Source: Aquilaria yunnanensis
Taxonomy: Eukaryota; Streptophyta; Magnoliopsida; Malvales; Thymelaeaceae
Direction: 5' to 3'
DNA: 64,000 nt
Assembly (NCBI GenBank): GCA_039654915.1
Contig: CM077595.1
Span: 45,291,501 to 45,355,500, forward strand
Shown: in pieces, positions 43,257-53,600 of the stretch
How the letters are laid out: every line of letters begins with the position of its first letter
Position numbering within the stretch: the first letter of the stretch is position 1
Position numbers and translations under genes: made by a program
Notes under the pieces: generated by a model
Seen by the model: the letters and a program-made list of their open reading frames with translations, nothing else
What the model was told of the DNA's origin: nothing
The model's database searches: none

Positions 43257-44691
43257 TGTCATACCCCACACATGCCCCAGCCTATGCACTCTCAGTGGCA
43301 CTTGCCATTCTACCCAGAAAGTTATTAAACACTTGAGTTCTTAAAGGTTATGAGTGAGCAATTAGATTCGGCCAACTTTCTTTTAGGTAGTTTAAGTCTT
43401 ATTTTCTTAAGCTTAAGGCCTGGGAGGTGCCCTAGGAGGCTTATGAGTTGTTCTGTCTTCTTACTTGCAGCTTAAGGCAAGGCCCATAACACTAACTTGC
43501 ATCACAAGGCAATGCTAAAGCAATAACTTGCAACACAAGGCAAGGCATACACTTATATATTTTTAAGTGTCTAGGATGTGTGCTCATCAAGTGTGCTACT
43601 CCAACGCATGAAAACCAAAAAGCCCATCTTATCAAGTTTTGGAAAACACAAGTTTTCATGCTCATATACATTCGGCCAAGTAAAGTTCACAAGAGGTTCA
43701 TCACAAAAAGATATATATCCATAAACACATAAACATGGCATAACTTGACATTCAATCATCCATCATTTATACATCAAAACTAAGTTCATCTGAGGCTAAA
43801 TATACACAAAATAGCCTACATACAAGTACTATCAACTTGGCCACATGCCAAGAGTACTCAATGTCCAAAATCCAACCAAAGTTATGCCTTATATACCACT
43901 CTACCTATAATACCCGAGAAGCACTTTGAAAGTGCAATACAAGATCAAACGCTAGAGAACTAGTCCTATGACCAAATTCATGGTCATAGAGGCAAACCAC
44001 CACACAAGGGCCCAAGAACACACATCCATTTCCGCTAGACTTGTTCCATAAACCTACACCAAGCAAGCAAAACTTAATACATAAGTTTCGGGCACATAAC
44101 ATACGACTTGCACATGTACTTAAACAAGCCAAGTTTCAGTTTTGACACATACCTTGTCAATAGTGTACTAACTTAGTACACAAGCAACAACAACAATATT
44201 GATCACTCAAGCTCAATTCCTTTTCCTGAAACATAATCAATAAGGGCATGAGTATTTCAACTCAGTAAGGTTCATTACAACTCACAAATGAGTTTATTTA
44301 GTTAAGCCCGAAGGCTTAACCTCCAACAAGCTTAACTTGCCCTGCAAAAAAAAGACATGAAAACACAAGAACAATATATATACACATGCTACCTGAGGCA
44401 CTATATAAGCATAAACACTATCTACATTTGGTTAGCAAGCACAAGCAATCAAACAAGCACACAACTCACACACACACCACAATTTCATTCTCGGCCGAAA
44501 CCACTAGCAAGCACAATTCCAATTCTTGCACTCCAAGCATTTCCAATCAATCTCCAATCCACTAGAGCTCCAAGTTCACTAGTAAGTTGGCCTACTTACT
44601 AAGAACCTTAGTGCTTGCCTTTAACTTTGACTAGCTAGCCAAACCATATGCCCATCTAGCAAACTAAGATCACATAGCATAATTTACTATC
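43257..44691 (-). mobile_element. Chromovirus 5' LTR, 3' portion (split by giant solo LTR)
   Basis: It begins TGTCATACCCC on plus. The first 424 bases match the 3' LTR remnant at 20603-21026. The LTR continues at 48624-49243 after the solo LTR; ACTTA at 44692-44696 and 48619-48623 is the insertion's target duplication. Joined length is about 2.06 kb. No ORF of note. Confidence 0.88.
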
Positions 44692-45469
44692 ACTTATGTT
44701 GACACCCAATTTCGTCCGACCCCTTCTTTTTTAAAAAAAATATTTAAAAAAAATTAATTAAAAATTAAAAAAATAATAATTATATAAAAATTATTATTAA
44801 TTAATTATACAAAGAGAGAATTAAATTAAATAGTTTTGGGGAAGGGGCATTTTGTTAAGTTAATATCTATGTGTGTATATCCAAAGAAATTAAAATTCAA
44901 AAAAAAATTAATTAAAAAAAATTATTATTATTAACTAATTAATTATTATTACTGAAAAAATTTTAATTAATTAGTTTAAAATATATTTTGTTTTATAAGG
45001 GTTTAGTTAAAAATAATATATGTGTGTATGTATGTATGTAGAAATTACAAAAGAAAACTCCATAAAAAAATTTTTGAAAAGTTTGGGGTAAAAATGACAA
45101 AATTAAGAAGTTTTGGGAAAATTTGACAAAATCTAAAAGTTTCAGGAGCATTTGGTAGTTTGTCACATGAATTTTGGGCCAGACCGACGGTTTTGGCCCA
45201 AATTGACAGAAAAAAACAAAATTGTCTCAATCAGAAGTTTCAGGAACATCCCTAAAGTCAAAAAGACTAAAAGGACTGAAACTGTCATTTTACCAAATTA
45301 AGAGATAAGTTTGATTTTAATTATTTTTTAATTATAAACAGTCCAGAACTCCTTCCCCTATAAATAGGGGTACAAATATGTAAATAAAGGAGGAAATAAA
45401 AAAAAGAAATCAAGCTTAGAGCTCCGTTTTAAAAAAAGAAAAAAAATTACAGTTTAGGTCCCTAGCCTC

Positions 45470-45885
45470 CCTCCCTTCCTTCCCAGAAAACCTGAACTTT
45501 TTCCTTTTGTTTTCCGTCACCTCCGTCACGCCCGTATCCTACCGTCGATTCCCTCCTCCGTTGCCCTCCCCCTCTTCCTCCCTCTAACCAGCCATCGCCG
45601 CCACTCACTCCAGCCATAGCCGCCACTCACTCCAGCCACCGCCGCCACTCCCTCTAAACACCGCCGACCGCCGTACCTCCCTCCTTTTTTCCTTCCTCCC
45701 CGCCTCGACTTCCCTCTCCTCCCTCTCACTCTCCGCCGGTCTCCGTCCTACTCTTTTCCCGGTCGTTCGCCTCCCGCCGCCGTCGCATTCCCTCGCTGCG
45801 TCGTCGCCCTCCTCCCCTGCTTGCCGTCGCTGCCCCTGGAACGCGCGCTGCCGGCATCCCTCCTCTGTTTCCGTCTCCAGCAAAT
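45470..45885 (+). other. CpG-rich block in the giant solo LTR
   Basis: A 400-bp block rich in CCGCC and CTCC between very AT-rich segments, just downstream of the TATA box, so in R or U5. The Gly/Arg-rich minus-strand frames across it are compositional and are not proposed as genes. Confidence 0.6.
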
Positions 45886-46004
45886 TTCAATTTTAATTTT
45901 TTTTCCTGGGTAAAACCCTGATTTAGTCCTTTACCTTTTCATACTTATTCCTTTTAGTCACTAACGTTTTATTTATTTCTGCAGAACTAACAATAACTTT
46001 TATT

Positions 46005-46142
46005 ATCTTTATTATTATTATTATTATTAGTCCATTATAAGCTACTAACCTTATTATAATTAACAACTAACTCTACTAACTTTACTAACTTTTATTATTA
46101 TTATTATTATTATTAACAACTAACTTTACTAACTTTACTAAC

Positions 46143-46200
<58 letters not shown>
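46005..46200 (+). repeat. ATT trinucleotide microsatellite tracts
   Basis: Runs of TTA at about 46005-46030, 46093-46115 and 46144-46200, separated by copies of AACAACTAACTTTACTAACT. The last run has about 19 units. Confidence 0.95.
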
Positions 46201-46880
46201 GTTCATGGAATGTAATACCTTCTATTTATTTATTTTTTAAGTGGATGGCCAAAAAGCCCCACTTTATTTACTATTTATTGACCTTTAATTTTCCTTTATT
46301 TACTTTATGTGCTTTTTATTTGTTTATTTATTTATTTATTTGCATATGTTATTTAATTTCTGCAATTTTTAAGTGGATGGTCAAAAAGCCTCACTTTATT
46401 CTCCTTTAATTTTCCTTTACTTAATTTATGCAAATTTTAATTATGTAGATGATTAAAACTTATTTCATTTATTTCACCTTTAGCCATAAAAAAAATAAAT
46501 AATAATAAATAAAAAATAAAATAATAACAAAATAAAAGAAGAAGTTTTTTTTTTATGTGAATAATTAACTTTATTACTTTTAGGGCTAACAAAAATCATT
46601 TTTTAACAAAAGCCAACCATCTTTTTATTATTTTGGAACACATATTTTATTATTTCTTTAAAAACAACAAAAAGTTAACCTTTTATTCCCTTTTTATTGA
46701 AATTATTAAACAAACATAATTAAATAATTCCAAAAAAATAAAAATCAATGCTTTTTAAATATATCTTTAAATTAATGATAATTAAATATTTAAGAAAAAT
46801 ATAAAAAAAATAATAAAATCCAATAAAAATTATGATTAAAGTTAATAATTAATTAAATAAACAAAAACTTAAATTAAATT

Positions 46881-48307
46881 CCATGTCCAAATGATCCGAC
46901 AGGATCCATGGTTTGGAAAATGAAAAAATATTTCTTTAAATAAAGTATATAAATAAAATAATTTTTTTTTTTTATAGTTACTTTAAATTTTTCTTTATCC
47001 AGTAAAAAGAATAAAAGAGTAAGAAAAAAGAAAAAAAACTTTGGGTAATATTTTACTTATTTATTTTAAAATAATAAAAAAATATAACTTTTTGGTTCCT
47101 TTATTAAACAAAAAAATCTTAACCAAATGATTTCAAATAAAGATAATAAAAATAAATAGAAAATAATTAAATTCTCTTTAAATATATTTTAAACTTATCA
47201 ATTATATATATATTTTAAGACTTATAAATTAGAAAACTATTTCAAAATCTTTTATCAAACAAAAAGAACAAAAATAAAATAAAATCTATGAATATCAAGA
47301 TTATTTTTAGAAAAATATATAACTCTTTGTTTTCTTTAGTAAATAAATAAAATCTTGATATTAAATAATTAAATAATTACTTTTTGGTTCATCTTTTATC
47401 AAATCAAAAGAATAAAAATAAAATAAAATATATGAATGTCAAGATGTTTTAGAAAATTATATAACTCTTTAGTTTCTTTATTAAATAAAGAATCTTGATA
47501 TTAGATAATTTAAAAAATTACTTTTTTGGTTCCTTTATAAATTAAGTAATTACTTAAAAAAATAAATAATAAAGATCTTTCATTGAATAAGAAAATAAAA
47601 AGAGAAAGAAAAGAAAGAAGTAAAAAGAAAGAAAAGAAAGAAAAGAAAGAAAATTTTTTTAACATTAAGATCATTAAAAAAATCTAAAATTTTCATAAAA
47701 ATTATGACAAAATTAATAATTAAATAAAAAAATAATAAGAATTAAAAATCCAAATAATTAACAATAAGTTTTAAATTAAAATCCATGTCCGGGTGATCCG
47801 ATAGGATTCATGGCTTGGAGAAATATGCAAACTTTTAATTGAATAAAAATTAAATACAAAGATGAAAATCCATATTCAGATAATTCGGTAGAATTTATAA
47901 TATGGATTAAAATAAAATTTCATCAAATTCCATGTCCGGGTGATCCGATAGGATTCATGGTTTGGAGAAGAAAAAAAAAATTTTTAAATGAAATGAAATT
48001 AAGTATCAGCATGTAAATCCATATTCTGATAATTCGGTAGAATTCATGATATGGATTATTAATTAATTAAAATATTTAAAATAATTAACTAAAATTTCAT
48101 CAAATCCCATGACCGGGTGATCTGATAGGATTCATGGCTTGGAGAAAGAAAAATAAATTTTTTTAAATGAAATAAAATTAAATATCAGGATAAAAATTCA
48201 TATTCTGATAATTCGGCAGAATTCATGATATGGATTGTTAACTAATTAAAATATTTAATTAAAATTTCATCAAATTCCGTGTCCGGGTGACTTAGCAAAG
48301 TCTATGG
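46881..48307 (+). repeat. Alternating imperfect-palindrome units in the giant solo LTR
   Basis: Type-A units open with CCATGTCCGGGTGATC and close with GATTCATGG; they start at 46881, 47783, 47930, 48107 and 48277. Type-B units open with CCATATTCTGATAATTC and close with CATGATATGG; they start at 47870, 48019 and 48198. From 47783 on they alternate A-B-A-B-A-B-A. Each unit is an imperfect inverted repeat, and the two types share the core GATNNTTCGGTAGAATTCATG in part, so they probably have a common origin. Confidence 0.85.
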
Positions 48308-48623
48308 TTCGGAAATATCGAATTTGTAAAAATATTATATAAATTAATTACCGAAGATTTTAAAGCCCATATTAATTTAAAAATTCACATCCGACTAATT
48401 CAGTAAAAATTTCTGTTTTGAAAATTAACTGAATTTTATTTAAAAGCAAGCAAAACAAAATTAAAATCAACTAAGGTACCAATTTTTTGGCGCTATAACA
48501 AAGTTGTTTTAGCGTAACTGTACTCCCGAACTCTCGCAGACCATATTTTAGGTGTCCAATCGACCTGAGCGAAAACCGATTAGTGGTGACTCCCGAAAAC
48601 GACCCGCACGTTGCCACAACTTA

Positions 48624-49243
48624 GATTCCATTAATTTACTTGAACATGGAATTATACCAAAATCAAGTAGAATCATGAACCTTACCCAAGAATCACAAGC
48701 TTGAGCTTTCGGCCAACCTTGACACTCCAAATCCAAGCTCAAAAATTGAAGCTTAAGGTCGCCTAGTGCCGAGACAAACAATTCCAAGCTTGATTTCCAC
48801 TTCAAGTTTCAATCTTCCAACAATTTGGCATGAACACCAAAGTCGCCAAGAATACCAAGAACACCTCCTTGACTTTTCAAAATGAAGCTTTGACCGAAAC
48901 TAGTTGATTTTGGCTTAAGTGGTAACATGCATACCAGACATGTGCCACATGTTCCTAAAAGTGGGCTTAATGCCCTTCATAACTCAAACTAATTTGCATG
49001 GCTTAATGAAACCTTCCATACTTCTTAGTATCAAGATTAGCACCCGAAAGAACTTTCAAAATGGCCCTTGATCTTTGTTTCACGCCATTAGTAACATAGT
49101 CACTTTTCATGTGCATTTGGACCCGAATGTTCTCGGTTTTACACATGCACCACTATTAACATTTTCAATTAAGTCCCTCATGTTTTTATTGAAATTTTCT
49201 TGCATTTTTGGCTTGGGCCAAGCACTAAGAGATGGTCCTGACA
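48624..49243 (-). mobile_element. Chromovirus 5' LTR, 5' portion
   Basis: On minus the LTR starts TGTCAGGACCATC at 49243. No ORF of note. It is the part of the LTR missing from the truncated 3' copy, so it cannot be compared within the window. Confidence 0.83.
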
Positions 49244-49568
49244 AAGGCTTCTTAATCATTTTTGTCGTATCTCCGTGAGACCCCTTCGAGCAGAGATTTT
49301 CCTCCAAGAGCTATCAGGGGAGGCCCTTCGGAAGAGCAAGTCCCCTTCGAGAGACTTTTTCCTCTGCGGAGGATGGTTGATCTACTCTTCCGAGGTCAGT
49401 AGGTTCATAAATCCGAGGGTGATGATAGACACCTATTCCCGAAATTAATCATGTTTTTTTCCGATGGTGGTGTTAAGAGTGGCCCAATGCCAGAGCTAAG
49501 CTCTCACTGAAGGTGGTTTCAGGATAGCTGATCAAGAGATCTCGAAGGCCGCAGCCCTTCGACTATCA
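49244..49568 (-). mobile_element. 5' LTR of the Tat-like element, 5' portion (split)
   Basis: It matches about 9135-9459 of the 3' LTR and ends CGACTATCA at 49568 (minus: TGATAGTCGAAGG). Together with 20211-20602 it rebuilds a 717-bp LTR. AGACT at 49569-49573 is the right target duplication of the outer element. Confidence 0.9.
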
Positions 49569-50613
49569 AGACTGCAAGTAAAGTATTCTCTAATCGAAAA
49601 CTATTTTATAAGAAAACTCTCCATATAATCGATAACTAATTTCCAAGAAAACAGAAAAAGAAATTCGTCAACTAAATGTCATCTTTCCATTTTCTAACTT
49701 TCAAAAAAAATTTCAAGAAAATTGAAGAATTTTTAAGAACCAAACAAGTCATTATTTTTATAGAATTTTGCGAATCGTTAAATCACACAACCTTTAGACT
49801 AATAAACAGAATGGCTTTGACACCAAGATGATCACAGGACCCAGCCTGATCCAAACCTAACCCACCAGTTTCAAGGGAAGCTCGAGAAATTAAATTGTCA
49901 AAGAGTTTCCCCCTTGAACCCAATCACAAATTGAATTTATAATAAGAAACTAGTTCGTATGATGAAGAAATTTGATGCTAGTACTGTTAGAAAATAGGCT
50001 CTCAGACAATTTATGTCCACCAATGCTTTAATAATACAATCGAGTAAACATACATGCAGGACGATCGCCAGTGTTATACGCATTTCGCTAAGCTCTCTAG
50101 AAATCTGCACGTAAACATAAAAAATATGATTGGGAACGAACACATTCCTCAAAGTCGCTATCTAACATAAACAGATATCGTTCAAGTCGAAACCAAAACT
50201 GAAATTCAATATTTAAGAAGAATGAACTTCTAAGAATGAGTTACCCTGAAGAGCTTCTGCAACTTCTTCCAGAACTAGTAAATCTGATGCAGATATTGGC
50301 TCTCAACACCATCATGGCTGCAGTGATAATGCCATGATAGTGTGCAGACATGATGATTGCCAAAGAAAATTATATGTAAAGAAAAGAAATTGTAAGGGAT
50401 AAAGCAAACGTGCAGAGAAGAGTATCTCTAAATCTGAACCATCGTAAGAACTAGACAGAATCAGGAAATGGAGATCAACTCACCTCAACCTCCGGACATG
50501 ACAAAACTGACCACCTCTGGCAGCTCAACCCACCCCCTTTAGCTCCAAGTTCAAGAAGTGAACTCTAATTCCATTCTGGACTATGTCAATAAAGATTTAC
50601 ATTGTTCATGGTT
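49569..50613. other. DNA between the nest and the PX gene; probable 3' UTR near 50613
   Basis: No coding domain recognised on either strand. The last few hundred bases before 50613 should contain the 3' UTR and polyadenylation region of the minus-strand PX gene; no single signal is decisive. Confidence 0.5.
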
Positions 50614-53600
50614 TTATGATAATATAGAACTGCCAGGCAAAGAACCCATTAAAATAATATTCTGGCTATTCGTCTGCTCCTTTATCCGCTGCGGCTTTGT
50701 TTTAGGAAATAATCCAGAGAGGCTACTGACAGACAAGTCAGTACCTGACCTCTTCCTTCCAAGAAAACTCAAAACCCCGGTTTGTTCACTTCCTGTCCCT
50801 GTAGCTGGTTTGAAGCCTTTGTCTTCGCACAATGTCACCCCACAATGGCAGGCAGTTAGCTTTCTGAAGCAAGACTTATGAAAAAGCTGTCCACAAGATG
50901 TACATTTTTCATTTTCACCTTCCTGCATGTAATTTCACACCATCAGATGAATAAAGTGATGCAAGTAATCAACCGTGTCTGCAATTTCTAGCTTAGATAG
51001 GCTATATAAGAAGAAATTTGGACTAACCCACCCCTCTTCCCCTCTCTTGGTAAAAAGGGTGAGCAATCCGAACTAAATGTATTGGCTCTTTGAAATTTGG
51101 ACTAACCCACCCCTCTTGCCCTCTCTTGGTAAAAAGGGTGAGCAATCAGAACTAAATGTGATGGCTCTTTGACTAAACGTATACATTTGCTTGGCACATG
51201 GACTTCTTGGATGGAAGGAAAAGATTCTGAGCATTGAAAAACTTTGTTGAATATACTTGGTGGATCAAATGTTCTAGCTGAAAAACTTTACAAAATATTA
51301 GCAAATCATAGTATAAGAATTGTGAATGGCAAAGGCTTCAAATGATAATAAAAAAATTGTGATGGTTTCAGCTTTGAAATTACTTCATAGATGAGTGACT
51401 GAATCTCGCACATGCCATGAATATTGAATCAAGACCCACCTGAAAAGGAAATATGAGAGATGCTGGGTCATCACAGGCTTGTCTAGCACTGCAGGGAACT
51501 CCAACGTCACAGCAAATTAAGCATTGCACTGCAATGTGCTCCTGAATTTTGTTTGAAACAGTTTCCATCATCGCAGGGAGGGCTATCATAAAAATTGATG
51601 CATTTGAGCCAATCAAATCAATATAAATGGATATGACAAAAAACAGAAAAAAAGATGAAGCAATCAATTCTATTCCTTGAGTTGCAATCTATTGAGCTTT
51701 CAACACAATTTTTCATTTAGTTACAGGGGAAAGAGATCAAGTGCTTGAAAATAGCTGATATATCTGACCAGATAAAGTACAAACTAGATTGAGCAGTAAT
51801 TGTCATTAAACTCTTTGCCCTGAAGTAGAAGTCAACAGAAGAGCAATCAATCAGATGAGAGAATAGACACAGAGGCAGGTATTATCATGTTATGTAACAG
51901 TGAAACAATTATACTCCTCCGTCCCACATTATTTGCAACATTTATTATTCACAGCAACTAATATATGATTTTTTACTTTCAACATTTTAGTATATAAATG
52001 AAAAATCTTTATACATAAATGATAAATAAAGATTTATAGTTTCTAAATATATTTTTTTAATTTTTTTCTTTAAAAAATAATAATATGAATAAATTCAAGT
52101 CAAACTTATGTCAAAAAAGCTAAATGTTTCAAACAATATGAGACTGAGGTAGTATCATCCATTAGAGAAGTTTGATTTCATATTTGTAATGACATAGCAA
52201 TGTGCCTCTTGGGCATCCAATATTCTGAAATGGTATGTGCTACTCTGACAAACTTTAGTCTGTAAAACTTTCAAAGGAGAAAAATAACCCACATTCAACT
52301 CTGGCAAGTATACTAAATAGTACTATAACTTTAGTGAAGCAGCAGAGAAGCTGAAATGCAGTCCACGGAACCACAGTTAAATTAAACACTTATATACCGA
52401 CTTAAGGAGAAGCTTCTACCCTCAATCAGATTAAGGAGGCATAAAAGAGAGTGCAACTGCTTCATTTCTCAAAACATACCTCACATCAGAAACTTAAAAA
52501 TATATGACTCTTACAGGTTATAACAGACTACGGATACAGGATCAGATGGTCCAAATATGTCTATATTGCTTGTGATTAGATGTTTACCTGCAAATGCCCC
52601 CTTTGAAAGATCGATAAGATCTCGTAGGGCAAAAAAGTCATTGCCTTCTAAAAGATATCTTCGAGAACCAAGTCCTTTGTTTATTGATATGCGGAATGGA
52701 CAACGAACAAATGGAAGCATACTTCCTATTTTTTTTCGAACACCCATAACATGCTGCAGGGTTGGAACCTTTGTGTACAATAAAGGGTTAACTGCACTAA
52801 CACAGAGCATGGGCTGCACATAGAGCAAACAAACAAAAAATACTTAGGTTGACATATGCAAAATTCAAGAGATTCCATCAATATCTCAATATGCATGACA
52901 GAAGCAGATGATGAAAATTATTAACAAAAAGAACGTCACCAGCAACCATACTTATTAACAAAAAGAACGTCACCAGCAACCATACACCAACACAAAATTT
53001 TCAAAAACTTATAACAGCATACTTTCTCATTTTTGACAGATTCAAGAAAAGAGATACAAGTATCTGAAACATGACTTCTACTTGGAACCCGCTTCTTGTT
53101 TGCAAAGGCGATGCAGATATTGCATCTACTAAACAAGCACCCTATACGATTCTTATTCAAAATCAAGCTCTCATAATGTACAGCATCAGCACATTAATGC
53201 AGAACAAAATAAAACATGCTAACAACCCAAGTTTAGACAAGTGGTTAACACTTTGTCATTGTTGGTCAAAATCAAACATCTAATATTCATTCCAATTCTT
53301 GACCTAGTTGTGCTTGCCAAAGAAAAAAAAAAAGGAAAAGGAAAAAAAACAGAGGCCAAAACAAGTTCTTGTTATGTTAATGTTCATCCATATGACCAGT
53401 TCACATATTTATTGTTAATTAATTACTACTCAGCTGTCATAAATACAAAGTATTTAAACAGAGAAGCATTTTAGACCAGAGCAATGCAAACTGGGCTGTA
53501 CCTGGTCATGTATAGAGTCCAAATAAGATTTAGCCAACTGAGAAACTGGATAATGTGTAAAATCCCATTGATGTAAAACTCTAGCTGGTATGACTGCAGT

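Larger units (their letters stand above)
44697..48618 (+). mobile_element. Giant solo LTR, 3.9 kb (Tat/Ogre-like), TSD ACTTA
   Basis: TGTTGACACCC at 44697 to ACGTTGCCACA at 48618, TG...CA termini, with perfect ACTTA duplications at 44692-44696 and 48619-48623. TATA box inside the palindrome CCCCTATAAATAGGGG (45355-45370), plus orientation. A GC- and CpG-rich stretch follows (about 45470-45880); the rest is strongly AT-rich. No PBS, PPT or polyprotein sequence is present, so solo LTR is the simplest reading. LTRs this long are known in Ogre and other Tat elements; the clade call is tentative. Confidence 0.8.
20603..49243 (-). mobile_element. Chromovirus-type Ty3/gypsy element with three nested insertions
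   Basis: LTR ends are TGTCACACCCC at 20603 and TCCTGACA at 49243 on the plus strand. The flanking duplication is AAGTC against AAGGC, one mismatch. On the minus strand the order is 5' LTR (2.06 kb after removing its insertion), PBS-like site, gag, protease, RT and RNase H, then a deletion and a short 3' LTR remnant. LTR start and length resemble the Del/Tekay chromovirus group, but the integrase and its chromodomain are deleted, so the clade is a tentative call. It carries the Athila-like element, a Copia element and a giant solo LTR. Confidence 0.87.
8746..49568 (-). mobile_element. Tat-like Ty3/gypsy element, 40.8 kb including nested insertions
   Basis: The minus-strand order is 5' LTR (49568-49244 plus 20602-20211), PBS, gag, protease, RT, RNase H with a second RNase H domain, integrase, a plus-strand antisense ORF, PPT and 3' LTR (9459-8746). 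The dual RNase H and the antisense ORF point to the Tat lineage. Perfect 5-bp duplications AGACT flank it (8741-8745, 49569-49573). The 5' LTR pieces total 717 bp against 714 bp for the 3' LTR. Stops, frameshifts and an integrase D-to-N change make it dead. A Copia solo LTR (15488-16902) and a chromovirus (20603-49243) lie inside it; without them it is about 10.8 kb. Confidence 0.9.

Noticed and set aside
45526..45883. Arg/Gly-rich minus-strand ORFs suggesting an RNA-binding protein
   Set aside because: Compositional effect of the CpG-rich block inside the giant solo LTR; no domain and wrong strand relative to the TATA box.
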